From Phascolarctobacterium sp. (GTDB lineage Bacteria; Bacillota; Negativicutes; Acidaminococcales; Acidaminococcaceae), in the NCBI GenBank assembly GCA_017457085.1, contig JAFTID010000025.1, positions 1 through 64,000 on the forward strand: DNA of 64,000 bases. The letters run 5' to 3'. Under the pieces are notes generated by a model that saw only the letters and a list, made by a program, of their open reading frames with translations, was not told the DNA's origin and ran no database searches. Shown here in pieces: positions 17,235 to 25,520 of the stretch. The translations under genes and the position numbers were made by a program. Position 1 is the stretch's first letter, and each line of letters starts with the position of its first letter.

Positions 17235-18091
17235 AGATAGAAGATTTTAAAATTCAGTGGTTCCCCGGTCATATGACTAAGGCGAAGCGCATGATGGAAA
17301 GCCAAATTAAATTGGTTGACGTGGTGGTAGAAATGTTGGATGCCCGCATCCCTCGTTCCAGTACTAATCCCATGCTCATTAACGTCTTAGGCAATAAACC
17401 CAAGGTAATCGCACTGAACAAAACTGATATGGCAGATAATGCTAAAACTGATTTGTGGATGCAAAAGCTGAAAAACAGCGGCTTGCCTGTGTGTAAAGTA
17501 GATTGTGCCACCGGCAAAGGCGTGAAACAGCTTATTTCCATGATTCAAGTGGCGGCGAAGCCTGTTATTGATAAATGGTTAAAAAAGGGCGTGCGCAACC
17601 GTCCTGTCCGCGTAATGATCGTGGGTATTCCCAACGTAGGAAAGTCTACACTTATCAACCGCCTCGTTGGAAAGAATAAGGTTGTTGCCGCAGATAAGCC
17701 CGGTGTTACCCGTGGTCAACAATGGATTACCATTGCCAAAGGCTTAGAGCTTTTAGACACTCCCGGTGTACTTTGGCCTAAGTTCGAGGATCCGGAAGTA
17801 GGCTTCTGTTTGGCAGCGACTGGCGCCATTAAGGAAGATGTCTTTGACAGGGAGGATGCAACTGAGCTTCTTATTGAACGCTTGATGCAACGCTATCCCG
17901 AAGAATTGAAAACTAAATATGCAGTAGAATTTGAGAATAGTGATGACGTAAGGGCAGTTATAACGAAAATCGCGACCTCTCGCGGCTGTATCAAAGCCGG
18001 CGGTGTTTTAGATTTGGATAGAGTTATTCAAACAGTGTTAAGGGATTTTCGTTCTGGACGCTTGGGGCGTTTCACACTGGACGAGCCCTGA
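17231..18091 (+). CDS. rbgA: ribosome biogenesis GTPase YlqF/RbgA
   Basis: A 286-residue circularly permuted GTPase needed for late 50S assembly. It begins IQWFPGHMTKAKRMM, a strong family mark. G4 (NKTD) comes before G1 (GIPNVGKSTLINRL near 132) and G3 (DTPGVLWPKF near 176), which shows the permutation. Its start overlaps the lepB stop (ATGA). A terminator follows. Confidence 0.95.
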   Translation: MKIEDFKIQWFPGHMTKAKRMMESQIKLVDVVVEMLDARIPRSSTNPMLINVLGNKPKVIALNKTDMADNAKTDLWMQKLKNSGLPVCKVDCATGKGVKQLISMIQVAAKPVIDKWLKKGVRNRPVRVMIVGIPNVGKSTLINRLVGKNKVVAADKPGVTRGQQWITIAKGLELLDTPGVLWPKFEDPEVGFCLAATGAIKEDVFDREDATELLIERLMQRYPEELKTKYAVEFENSDDVRAVITKIATSRGCIKAGGVLDLDRVIQTVLRDFRSGRLGRFTLDEP

Positions 18092-18116
18092 ACCAGTCTT
18101 TAATTCTAAACAATTC

Positions 18117-18145
18117 AAGCCGTCTGTTTTACCAGACGGCTTTTT
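18117..18145 (+). terminator. rho-independent terminator after rbgA
   Basis: AAGCCGTCTG / CAGACGGCTT stem with loop TTTTAC, followed by TTT. Confidence 0.9.
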
Positions 18146-18157
18146 ATATAAAGACGC

Positions 18158-18204
18158 AGTACCCAAAAGTTTTAAAGTGTCACAAGAGCAGTTGTTGGGG
18201 TACT
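18158..18204 (+). promoter_or_regulatory. inverted repeat upstream of rnhB
   Basis: AGTACCC (18158-18164) is complementary to GGGTACT (18198-18204), with A/T-rich repeats of AAAAGTTTTAAAG type next to both. It lies between the rbgA terminator and rnhB and may be a leader hairpin or operator. No clear promoter was found here. Confidence 0.25.
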
Positions 18205-18235
18205 TAAAAAACTTTTAAAGAAAGGAGAAGAAAAA

Positions 18236-19066
18236 ATGACTATCAACCAAATCAAAGAAATTTTGTTGGGCAATCCAACAGCAGATCAAATTGAAGAATT
18301 GTCTCAGGACAAACGAGTAGCAGTGCAAAAGCTATTGCAAAGCTATCATAAGCGTTGTGAAAAGGCAGCCTTGGAAAAAGAGCGCTTTCATAAAATGCTT
18401 AGCTATGAACGTCAATATTATGACGAAGGCGCCAAGCTAATTGCTGGCGTGGATGAAGCGGGACGTGGTCCATTGGCTGGACCATTGGTAATCGCCGCAG
18501 TTATTTTGCCACAGGATATTTTTATTAGTGGCTTAAACGATTCTAAACAGATTTCGGCAAGCAAGCGGGATAAGTTGTATGACGAAATTTTACAGAAGGC
18601 TGTTTCCATCAGCGTAAATGTTGTCAGCATCAGTAATATTGATGAACTGAACATTTACCGCGCAACCCAAGTGGGAATGGCAGAAGTACTATTGAATTTG
18701 GACTTGCAGCCCGACGTAGCACTAATAGATGCTATGCCCGTGGAAGCAGGGAATATACAAACGGTTTCGTTGGTACATGGTGATGCCTTAAGTGCTTCTA
18801 TAGCAGCGGCTTCCATTGTAGCCAAGGTAACACGTGACAGAATAATGGAAAAATTGGCAGTCCTTTATCCAGCCTACGGCTTTGCAGGCAATAAAGGCTA
18901 TGGCAGTAAAGAACACATGCAGGCCATTAAAATAGAAGGCGCAACTCCTTGGCATCGTCGTAGCTACGAGCCAGTTAAAAGTATGAATTTAGATGCAGTC
19001 AAGAGGCGGGAAAATATTCTGTATTCACCTTTAAAGGATGGATATGAATATGAACCGCAGAATTGA
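18236..19066 (+). CDS. rnhB: ribonuclease HII
   Basis: A 276-residue nuclease that cuts RNA in RNA-DNA hybrids and removes misincorporated ribonucleotides. The catalytic segment IAGVDEAGRGPLAGPLV is near residue 68 and carries the Asp-Glu pair, and the later Asp is in ALIDAMPV near 163. An N-terminal extension of about 65 residues precedes the catalytic core, as in B. subtilis RnhB. The C-terminal end overlaps yraN. Confidence 0.95.
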   Translation: MTINQIKEILLGNPTADQIEELSQDKRVAVQKLLQSYHKRCEKAALEKERFHKMLSYERQYYDEGAKLIAGVDEAGRGPLAGPLVIAAVILPQDIFISGLNDSKQISASKRDKLYDEILQKAVSISVNVVSISNIDELNIYRATQVGMAEVLLNLDLQPDVALIDAMPVEAGNIQTVSLVHGDALSASIAAASIVAKVTRDRIMEKLAVLYPAYGFAGNKGYGSKEHMQAIKIEGATPWHRRSYEPVKSMNLDAVKRRENILYSPLKDGYEYEPQN

Positions 19067-19412
19067 ATTAGGTAAGTTTGGTGAAGATTTTGCCTGTACA
19101 TACCTGCAACGACAAGGTTATCGTATAGAGTTTAGAAACTTTCGTTGCAAAATAGGCGAGATTGATATCATAGCAGTAAAAGATAATGTTTTAAGCTTTA
19201 TTGAAGTTAAAACACGTCGTTCCACAACCTATGGACGACCTTTGTTGGCAGTTAATCTAGCAAAACAAAAGAAAATTTATCGCTGTGCTGAACTTTATAT
19301 GCAATCTAAGGGTATAATTCAAAACATGCCGGTACTTTCTTTTGATGTTATTGAAATTATTATGGAAGGTACTGCGGTAAAAATGTTTCACCATTATCCG
19401 CATTGCTTTTGA
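19044..19412 (+). CDS. yraN: YraN family endonuclease-like protein (UPF0102)
   Basis: A 122-residue protein with a restriction-endonuclease-like core: GKFGEDFACTYLQRQGYRI, then GEIDIIAVKDNVLSFIEVKTR, giving the E/D...ExK pattern. Members are predicted nucleases of unknown target and commonly lie between rnhB and comM. The start at 19044 is preferred (5 bases after AAAGGA); 19038 and 19050 are in-frame alternatives. It overlaps rnhB by 23 bases. Confidence 0.85.
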   Translation: MNMNRRIELGKFGEDFACTYLQRQGYRIEFRNFRCKIGEIDIIAVKDNVLSFIEVKTRRSTTYGRPLLAVNLAKQKKIYRCAELYMQSKGIIQNMPVLSFDVIEIIMEGTAVKMFHHYPHCF

Positions 19413-19431
19413 GATAGAAGGAGATGCGAAG

Positions 19432-20952
19432 ATGTTTGCAAATATTTATGGCGAAACTACCTGTGGGATTGAAGGCGTAACGATAAGTGTAGAAGTTGAT
19501 GTTGCTAATGGCTTGCCTGCTTTCGACATCGTAGGCTTGCCGACCATGTCAGTGCGTGAAGCGAGAGAAAGGGTAAAATCTGCTTTGCGCAATTCAGATT
19601 ATCCTTTTCCGATGACACATATAACTGTTAATCTGGCTCCTGCTGATTTGAAAAAGGACGGTTCCGGCTTGGACTTGCCCATTGCCATTGGCGTTCTGGT
19701 CAGCGCCAAGCTTTTGAAGGTGGAGAACACAGAGGACAAGGTTTTCATAGGCGAGTTAAGCTTAGATGGCGGTGTCCGTAGGGTAAATGGTGTGCTTTCC
19801 ATGATTATCGAAGCACAGCGTGACGGCTTTAAAGAAATTTACATACCTTTAGAAAATGCACCTGAGGGTAAGCTGGTGAAAGGGATTGACGTTTATCCTG
19901 TTACTAGCTTACGGGAACTGGTGTGGCATCTAGAAGGCAGTAAAAAAATAAGCCCACTACCTAAGGAAAATATCCTGCGTAATTTGGAGCGAGCTTACAA
20001 TGTAGATTTTTCTGAGGTGAAAGGACAGCCTGTTGCCCGTAGAGCTTTAGAGATTGCTGCGGCAGGTGGTCATAGTATTTTGATGATGGGGGCTCCCGGT
20101 TGTGGCAAGACCATGTTGGCACGTAGGCTTGTAACTATTTTGCCACCAGTTACAGAAGCGGAAGCCTTAGAGATTACTAAGATTTATAGCATCGTAAATA
20201 TGCTCCCAACTTCGGAGTCCGTAATTGTGGAGCGACCTTTCCGTAGCCCACATCATAGTGTGTCAGCTAGCGCACTGCTTGGTGGCGGTACTTATCCCAG
20301 ACCGGGAGAGGTTACCCTTAGCCACAATGGTGTGCTATTTTTAGACGAGCTGCCTGAATTTGAACGTAATGCTTTGGAAATGTTACGTCAGCCTTTGGAG
20401 GATGGCGAGGTTAGTATTTCCAGAGTAAGGGGTAGCGTAACCTTTCCGTCCAAATTTATGATGATTGCTGCCCAAAATCCCTGCCCTTGCGGATTTTTAG
20501 GTGACAAGAGCAGGCGTTGTGTATGTAAGCAAAAAGAAATTGATAATTATCGTCGTAAAATTTCCGGCCCCTTGCTGGATAGAATTGATATGCAGATTAA
20601 TTTGACCAGAGTGGAGTTTAGCGAATTAAAAAACAAGGCTCCGGGCGAATGCTCTGCTGATATTCGTAAGCGAGTGGTTAAGGCACGGAATGTGCAGCTG
20701 GAAAGATTTAGCGGTAGTAATATTTACTGCAACGCCCAAATGACTAGGCGAGAGGTTACAAAATATTGTTTATTAGACGAAGCTGCACAGAATGTGCTAG
20801 GAAAATATTTTACAGCATTGCATTTAAGCGCACGAAGTCATGATAGAATTTTAAAAGTTGCGAGGACAATTGCTGACCTATCTGGCAGTGATAGGATTAC
20901 AGCTACCCACATTGCAGAGGCTATTCAGCTGCGAACTAGTGTAAGTGGATAA
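19432..20952 (+). CDS. comM: YifB/ComM family Mg-chelatase-like AAA+ ATPase
   Basis: A 506-residue AAA+ protein. The N-terminal Lon-like domain begins FANIYGETTCGIEGVTI. Walker A GAPGCGKTMLARRL is near residue 221 and Walker B VLFLDELPEF near 302. A zinc-like Cys set follows (CPCGFLGDKSRRCVC) near 345. ComM is a hexameric helicase that promotes branch migration during natural transformation. The full domain set suggests it is functional here. Confidence 0.92.
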   Translation: MFANIYGETTCGIEGVTISVEVDVANGLPAFDIVGLPTMSVREARERVKSALRNSDYPFPMTHITVNLAPADLKKDGSGLDLPIAIGVLVSAKLLKVENTEDKVFIGELSLDGGVRRVNGVLSMIIEAQRDGFKEIYIPLENAPEGKLVKGIDVYPVTSLRELVWHLEGSKKISPLPKENILRNLERAYNVDFSEVKGQPVARRALEIAAAGGHSILMMGAPGCGKTMLARRLVTILPPVTEAEALEITKIYSIVNMLPTSESVIVERPFRSPHHSVSASALLGGGTYPRPGEVTLSHNGVLFLDELPEFERNALEMLRQPLEDGEVSISRVRGSVTFPSKFMMIAAQNPCPCGFLGDKSRRCVCKQKEIDNYRRKISGPLLDRIDMQINLTRVEFSELKNKAPGECSADIRKRVVKARNVQLERFSGSNIYCNAQMTRREVTKYCLLDEAAQNVLGKYFTALHLSARSHDRILKVARTIADLSGSDRITATHIAEAIQLRTSVSG

Positions 20953-21088
20953 ACGCTAGAGATAATTTTGTCTTTATTCAGCGTACTACTCAACTTGCAA
21001 GTAAGGTGTGCCACGAGATACAATCTAATAAGTTTTTCTGTTTGCCGTTACAATAGAGTTAATACTTCTAGGAATGAGGTGTAATTGC

Positions 21089-21412
21089 TTGCAAACTGAA
21101 AACTATATCATAGACAGAGTCGAAAGAATTCGTCAGGCTAAAAATTTGAGCCGTTACCGTATGGCGCAAAGATCAGGCTTGTCTCAGTCTTCTATTTCTA
21201 ATTTGTTGAACAGAAGAAATGTTCCTTCTATTCAAACTTTAGAAAAAATTTGCAATGGTTTGGGTATGACCTTAGCTCAATTTTTCTCCGCAGATGGTGA
21301 AAGACCTGACTTAACTAAAGAACAGGAACATGTTTTGGACGTCTGGGATCAGCTGAATGAAATGGAAAGAGCTAGGGTAAAAGCATTTGTACAAGGCATG
21401 CGTGATATCTAA
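21089..21412 (+). CDS. XRE family transcriptional regulator
   Basis: A 107-residue protein. The N-terminal helix-turn-helix of the Cro/C1 type has RMAQRSGLSQSSISNLLNRR and SIQTLEKICNGLGMTLAQFF. The C-terminal half is short and acidic (LDVWDQLNEMERARVKAF). The TTG at 21089 is chosen because GAGGTG precedes it by 7 bases; the ATG at 21074 overlaps that site. Its targets are unknown. Two further XRE genes of like size lie at 24555 and 25097. Confidence 0.75.
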   Translation: MQTENYIIDRVERIRQAKNLSRYRMAQRSGLSQSSISNLLNRRNVPSIQTLEKICNGLGMTLAQFFSADGERPDLTKEQEHVLDVWDQLNEMERARVKAFVQGMRDI

Positions 21413-21444
21413 ATTTTCCTGTGCAGTGTATACAGACAGTAGCA

Positions 21445-21493
21445 TTATAATATGGTAAAATAATAGCATCACTTAGGTGGTGCTATTATTATT
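21445..21493 (+). terminator. hairpin between XRE gene and ACT gene
   Basis: A 14-pair stem (21459-21472 with 21477-21490, loop TTAG, one G-T pair) follows a TATAAT-like box at 21445. It may end the XRE transcript or be a leader structure of the ACT-PFL operon. Confidence 0.5.
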
Positions 21494-21551
21494 TAGAAGA
21501 AAGTTTTTCAGCAAGCCTGAAAATTAAGCTTTTATATTTAGGAGGTTCGTT

Positions 21552-21821
21552 ATGCGCGTTGTATTAACAGTTATTGGTAAGGATAAGGTTGGCATCATTG
21601 CTGGCGTAAGCAATGTTCTGGCAGAATGCAATATTAATATCATCAACATTAATCAAAATATTATGCAAGGTTTCTTTAACATGGTACTCATTGGTGATAT
21701 GAGCGAAGCTACCGTGTCCCTGCAAGAAGCTAAGGACAAAGTACATGCCTTGGGCGAAAAAATTGGCGTAGAAATTCGTATGCAAAGTGAAGAAATTTTT
21801 ACTGCTATGCATCGCGTGTAG
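21552..21821 (+). CDS. ACT domain protein (UPF0237)
   Basis: An 89-residue single ACT domain, starting VVLTVIGKDKVGIIAGVSNVL, which is the typical first strand and ligand-binding turn. ACT domains bind amino acids or similar ligands. This family is nearly always encoded next to a PFL (DUF711) protein, as here with a 9-base gap. A clear AGGAGG site precedes it. It probably senses a ligand for the partner enzyme; the ligand is unknown. Confidence 0.9.
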   Translation: MRVVLTVIGKDKVGIIAGVSNVLAECNINIININQNIMQGFFNMVLIGDMSEATVSLQEAKDKVHALGEKIGVEIRMQSEEIFTAMHRV

Positions 21822-21830
21822 GAGGAAGTT

Positions 21831-23192
21831 ATGTTATTTAATTCCAACGACATTTTAGAAACAACACGCATGATTACCGAAAATAAATTGGATGTGCGCA
21901 CCATCACAATGGGCATTAGCCTGCGTGACTGCGGACATTCTGATATTAAGGTAACTGCGCAAAAAATTTATGATAAAATTTGCCAAAAGGCAGAACACCT
22001 TGTAAAAACTGGTGAAGACCTTGAGGTTGAACTGGGCGTGCCCATTATTAATAAACGTATTTCTGTTACACCTATCTCCATGGTTGGCGAAAGCTGTGAT
22101 GCAAATGATTACGTTCCTTTGGCGCAAGCCTTGGACAAAGCTGCGAAAAATGTTGGCGTAAACTTTATCGGTGGTTTTTCTGCCTTGGTAGATAAAGGCT
22201 ACACCAAAGGCGATAGAAATTTGATTGCTTCTATTCCGGAAGCTTTGGCTGTAACTGACATTGTTTGTTCTTCTGTAAGTGTTGGTTCTACCAAATGCGG
22301 TATTAATATGGATGCAGTTAAGCAAATGGGCGAAGTTATTAAATTAGCTGCAGCTCGTACTGCTGACCGTGATGCTATTGGTTGCGCAAAACTGGTAGTG
22401 TTCTGCAACGCTGTGCCTGACAACCCCTTTATGGCAGGTGCCTTCCATGGCGTGACCGAGCCTGAAACTGTTATTAACGTAGGCGTAAGTGGACCGGGCG
22501 TTGTTAAGAATGCTTTGGAAGCGGTGCGTGATGGTGATATTGGTATGGTTGCAGAGACCATTAAAAAGACTGCTTTCAAAATTACCCGCGTTGGTCAATT
22601 GGTTGCTCAAGAAGCTGCTCGCCGTTTGAATACTCAATTTGGCATTATTGACCTTTCCTTGGCACCCACTCCTGCCATTGGCGACTCTGTTGCTCACATT
22701 TTGGAAGAGATTGGTCTCGAAAGCACTGGCTGCCCCGGGACAACTGCTACCTTGGCAATGCTGAACGATGCTGTAAAAAAAGGTGGCTTGATGGCTTCCA
22801 GCTACGTTGGTGGTCTTAGTGGCGCTTTCATTCCTGTTAGCGAAGATGCTGGTATGATTGCCGCTGTTGAACGTGGCTGCTTAACTTTGGAAAAATTGGA
22901 AGCAATGACCTGCGTATGCTCCGTTGGCTTGGATATGATTGCCATTCCCGGTGATACCAGTGCTGCTACCATTTCTGCAATTATTGCGGACGAAGCTGCT
23001 ATTGGCATGATTAACAATAAAACTACTGCTGTACGCCTGATTCCAGTTCCAGGTAAAGGCGTTGGCGACACCGTAGAATTTGGCGGACTTTTGGGTTACG
23101 CTCCCATTATTCCTGTAAATAATTTCAGCGCAGATAAATTTATTTCTCGAGGCGGACGTATTCCTGCCCCTGTTAGGAGCTTGACTAACTAA
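21831..23192 (+). CDS. PFL family protein (DUF711/UPF0210)
   Basis: A 453-residue cytosolic protein of the UPF0210 family, distantly like glycyl-radical enzymes but without a known activity. Typical segments are [21 protein letters not shown] and the terminal [15 protein letters not shown]. Length is normal for the family (about 450). It forms a conserved pair with the ACT protein upstream, and its stop overlaps the nth start by one base. Confidence 0.9.
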   Translation: MLFNSNDILETTRMITENKLDVRTITMGISLRDCGHSDIKVTAQKIYDKICQKAEHLVKTGEDLEVELGVPIINKRISVTPISMVGESCDANDYVPLAQALDKAAKNVGVNFIGGFSALVDKGYTKGDRNLIASIPEALAVTDIVCSSVSVGSTKCGINMDAVKQMGEVIKLAAARTADRDAIGCAKLVVFCNAVPDNPFMAGAFHGVTEPETVINVGVSGPGVVKNALEAVRDGDIGMVAETIKKTAFKITRVGQLVAQEAARRLNTQFGIIDLSLAPTPAIGDSVAHILEEIGLESTGCPGTTATLAMLNDAVKKGGLMASSYVGGLSGAFIPVSEDAGMIAAVERGCLTLEKLEAMTCVCSVGLDMIAIPGDTSAATISAIIADEAAIGMINNKTTAVRLIPVPGKGVGDTVEFGGLLGYAPIIPVNNFSADKFISRGGRIPAPVRSLTN

Positions 23193-23827
23193 TGTTACGC
23201 AAGGCAAAACGCGAAGCTATATTAAGAATATTGGAAGAAACCTATAAGGATACCAAGACTGCCCTGAATTACAGCACACCTTTTGAATTGTTGGTAGCAG
23301 TAATTCTTTCTGCCCAATGTACTGACGAGCGTGTTAACAAAATTACGGCACGCATCTTTCCTAGATTAAATACTCCGGAAAAAATGGGTGCACTTACTCA
23401 AGAGCAGATGGAGCAGGAAATTAGGGACTGCGGTTTGTACAGAGCTAAGGCGAAAAATTTGCTTGCTACCTGCAAAATGCTGGTAGAAGAATTTGATAGC
23501 CAAGTCCCTGATAAGATTGAAACCTTGATGAAGCTTCCCGGTGTGGGCAAGAAGACTGCCAACGTAATTGCAAGCATTATCTACAACGTGCCTGCCATTG
23601 CAGTAGATACCCACGTCTTTCGTGTAAGTCATCGCTTGGGAATGGCGAAGGGGGCAGACCCTTTGGCAACAGAAAAGGAACTGCAAAAGGCAATTCCCAT
23701 GGAAAAGTGGAGCGATGCTCATCACTGGTTTATTTGGCACGGACGTAAGATTTGCAAAGCGAGGAAGCCGTTGTGTGGTGAGTGCGTGCTTCTAGAGGAA
23801 TGTCCGTTTAAGGAAAAGAACTTGTAA
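23192..23827 (+). CDS. nth: endonuclease III
   Basis: A 211-residue DNA glycosylase/AP lyase of base excision repair. The helix-hairpin-helix is KLPGVGKKTANVIAS near residue 112 and contains the catalytic Lys. The catalytic Asp is in AVDTHVFRVSHRLG near 132. Four Cys near the end (C-x6-C-x2-C-x5-C) bind the 4Fe-4S cluster. The start overlaps the previous stop (TAATG), so it is probably coupled to the ACT-PFL operon. A strong terminator follows. Confidence 0.96.
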   Translation: MLRKAKREAILRILEETYKDTKTALNYSTPFELLVAVILSAQCTDERVNKITARIFPRLNTPEKMGALTQEQMEQEIRDCGLYRAKAKNLLATCKMLVEEFDSQVPDKIETLMKLPGVGKKTANVIASIIYNVPAIAVDTHVFRVSHRLGMAKGADPLATEKELQKAIPMEKWSDAHHWFIWHGRKICKARKPLCGECVLLEECPFKEKNL

Positions 23828-23838
23828 AACAAAACGAA

Positions 23839-23870
23839 AAGGGAAGTTGCGTTCGCAACTTCCCTTCTTT
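23839..23870. terminator. bidirectional terminator
   Basis: AAGGGAAGTTGC / GCAACTTCCCTT form a 12-pair stem with loop GTTC. T-rich tails are present on both strands (CTTT on plus, CCCTTTTCGTTTT on minus). It would end nth on the plus strand and the candidate RNA on the minus strand. Confidence 0.85.
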
Positions 23871-23989
23871 AGTTAGATGATGTTATTTGGCAGGCGTAGC
23901 GTTCCCCTGCATCTCTCGGATTTCTCCTGTCAGTACCATCGGCGTGTGGTCTCTACGAAATTTACCACCTCAAATAGCAACATCCTTCT
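23839..23989 (-). ncRNA. candidate stand-alone structured small RNA
   Basis: The minus strand carries a complete transcription unit: a promoter (23996-24024), about 110 bases of predicted structure, and a terminator. A terminal helix pairs 23971-23984 with 23879-23889. Inside it are hairpin P2 (GTGGT/ACCAC, loop with CGTAG), a GGA-GAAA-TCC hairpin, and hairpin P4 (GCAGG/CCTGC, loop with CTACG). The two loops are perfectly complementary over five bases, suggesting a kissing interaction. CGCCGATGGTAC (23933-23944) is also a 5S rRNA loop-E signature, but the domain holding 5S helix III is absent. I do not recognise the family. Confidence 0.5.
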
Positions 23990-23995
23990 GCTAAC

Positions 23996-24024
23996 ATTTT
24001 AAATTAGAATAAGATGCTAGTCAA
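23996..24024 (-). promoter_or_regulatory. promoter for the candidate small RNA
   Basis: On the minus strand TTGACT (24019-24024), a 17-base spacer and TAAAAT (23996-24001) form a near-consensus promoter. It overlaps the last codons and stop of the PBECR-like gene. Confidence 0.6.
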
Positions 24025-24406
24025 GTTTTTGGAAGATTATTCCCATATTTCTCAATCTTTGCTTAAATCTTTTATCTTTTTCTGCAACAGCAGTTATTAT
24101 AGAATTTTTATAATTAGGATTATCATCTTCTACTGCTAATCTTACAACGAGGTTGATGGATTTATTCTTGTCTTGAATTTTTTTACACATTAAAACGGTA
24201 TTAGGTTTATTGTCCTGCAAAATATAATCTGGATTTTCAACTATAGAAGCAAAAAGTGGAGCGTAGTTGAGAAAAAACTCTTCACCCCTACGAGTAATTA
24301 TATGTTCAGCTCGGTCATTTCTTAATATTACTTCGTTAGTTACAATTTTAGAAAAGCAATTTTGTAATTGTTCAATTTTTAATTTGCCTATCAGTTTATA
24401 ATCCAT
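24017..24406 (-). CDS. PBECR-like predicted nuclease domain protein
   Basis: A 129-residue protein. Segments such as TNEVILRNDRAEHI, then a PDYILQDNKPNTVLMCK-type strand pair, NLVVRLA and KNSIITAVAE resemble the phage Barnase-EndoU-ColicinE5/D-RelE-like (PBECR) nucleases, usually seen as phage or toxin modules. Here it is a single-domain orphan with no phage genes nearby. The conserved His in RAEHI and later Arg could be active-site residues, which is an inference. Its 3' end contains the promoter of the candidate RNA, so the two may be functionally linked. Confidence 0.5.
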   Translation of the reverse strand: MDYKLIGKLKIEQLQNCFSKIVTNEVILRNDRAEHIITRRGEEFFLNYAPLFASIVENPDYILQDNKPNTVLMCKKIQDKNKSINLVVRLAVEDDNPNYKNSIITAVAEKDKRFKQRLRNMGIIFQKLD

Positions 24407-24507
24407 GGCACGCTCACTATAGTAAAATTATCTTGCCTATATTTTATCAGATTTATCGTAAAAATTCAAACAAAGTTTTATTTTGTTTGGTGTAAATAAT
24501 ACTAATA

Positions 24508-24573
24508 TACTTAAAAATAAAAACGACTGTCAATGCGAACTTCGAGAGAAGTAGTTATTTGACAGTCGTTTTT
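24508..24573 (-). terminator. terminator overlapping the XRE stop codon
   Basis: AAAAACGACTGTCAA and TTGACAGTCGTTTTT pair over about 15 bases, with an inner ACTTC-TCTC-GAAGT hairpin and T-runs on both sides. One arm lies inside the last codons of the minus-strand XRE gene (stop at 24555-24557). Confidence 0.75.
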
Positions 24574-24896
24574 TTATTTGCAAGCATGACCATAAGTAAA
24601 TGATTGATTGCTTCTAATTCGTTTTCATCTAATTGGTCGAGCATTTTTAAGGTCGTTCGAAGTGTATGAGGTTGAGTAATTTCTACTCTAAAAAATTCTT
24701 GCGGAGTAATGTCAAGACATTCGCAAATGGAGAGGAAGCCTTGCATGGATGGAAGTGACAGTTTATTTTCTATTCTATTGATGTAACTGCTGTTTTGTCC
24801 CATTATCAAGCTTAATTCTCTTGCTGAAATATTACGTTCATCACGCAGTTCGTATATTCTTTCAGCAAAGAAGTCTTTAAAATCTGAGCTTTTCAT
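24555..24896 (-). CDS. XRE family transcriptional regulator
   Basis: A 113-residue protein with an N-terminal helix-turn-helix (ARELSLIMGQNSSYINRIEN, then MQGFLSICECLDITPQEFF) and a short helical C-terminus (MLDQLDENELEAINHLLMVM). It is transcribed away from the XRE gene at 25097, with a 200-base shared control region holding repeats of ACAAAGWC. It probably regulates that region, itself included. Confidence 0.8.
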   Translation of the reverse strand: MKSSDFKDFFAERIYELRDERNISARELSLIMGQNSSYINRIENKLSLPSMQGFLSICECLDITPQEFFRVEITQPHTLRTTLKMLDQLDENELEAINHLLMVMLANKKTTVK

Positions 24897-24935
24897 TATA
24901 TTTTTAGCACCTCCTCTAAAAATATTTTAAACGAT

Positions 24936-25033
24936 ACAAAGACACCTGTGAGATAAATAAAACTATTTTATTGATTTGACATAGGATATACAAAGTCGTA
25001 TAATGAGGGAAATAGGATATTTGAAGTCTTTGT
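24936..25033. promoter_or_regulatory. ACAAAGWC operator-like repeats
   Basis: The octamer occurs as ACAAAGAC (24936-24943), ACAAAGTC (24990-24997, inside the promoter spacer) and inverted as GTCTTTGT (25026-25033). These are plausible sites for one or both flanking XRE proteins. Confidence 0.45.
24976..25004 (+). promoter_or_regulatory. consensus sigma-70-type promoter
   Basis: TTGACA (24976-24981), a 17-base spacer and TATAAT (24999-25004) match the consensus exactly. It drives the XRE gene at 25097 and perhaps the autotransporter behind it. An ACAAAGTC box in the spacer suggests repression. Confidence 0.85.
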
Positions 25034-25096
25034 GATAATATTTTAAGACATTTTATGACGTAAAAGTTTAATTTTACGTGCAAAGGTTGTGAGTTT

Positions 25097-25432
25097 ATGA
25101 TGAAAGAAAATTTTAAACTTCTTGGTCGCAGGGTAAAGTATATGCGAATGGATAAGGGTATTTCTCAAACCAATATGGCGGAAATGTTGGGACTATCTCA
25201 AACCAATTTAAGCAATATGGAAGGTGGCAGGACTGCCATTACCACCCAGAACCTTTTCAAGATGCAAGAAATTATGGGCTGTAAGATAGCGGATTTTTTT
25301 GTGGACTTTGATAGCAAATTTGAAGAAGCATCTGAGTCTGAAACAGAGCAATCTGAAAAACAGGCTCTTGAACTTGAAGATGCAGTAAAGATTTTGAAAC
25401 TGCTTAAAGCGGTGGATATTAAAGGGTTATAG
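25097..25432 (+). CDS. XRE family transcriptional regulator
   Basis: A 111-residue protein with helix-turn-helix GISQTNMAEMLGLSQTNLSNME followed by ALTTQ-like spacing and an acidic Glu-rich tail (about 75-95). It lies 88 bases upstream of the second autotransporter on the same strand. No terminator was seen between them, so both may share the consensus promoter at 24976. It may therefore control surface-protein expression, an inference from position only. Confidence 0.8.
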   Translation: MMKENFKLLGRRVKYMRMDKGISQTNMAEMLGLSQTNLSNMEGGRTAITTQNLFKMQEIMGCKIADFFVDFDSKFEEASESETEQSEKQALELEDAVKILKLLKAVDIKGL

Positions 25433-25520
25433 GTTATATGGCTACGAGTTGTAGCGTGTAATAAAATTTTATTTCTTACTTAGCTTTGATTAAAAATATT
25501 AAGGAAAGAAGGCGAAATTT

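Noticed and set aside
23879-23984. A normal 5S rRNA gene on the minus strand
   Set aside because: Only the loop-E signature and nearby bases fit; the region is about 110 bases, lacks the domain with helix III and loop C, and stands far from any 16S or 23S gene.
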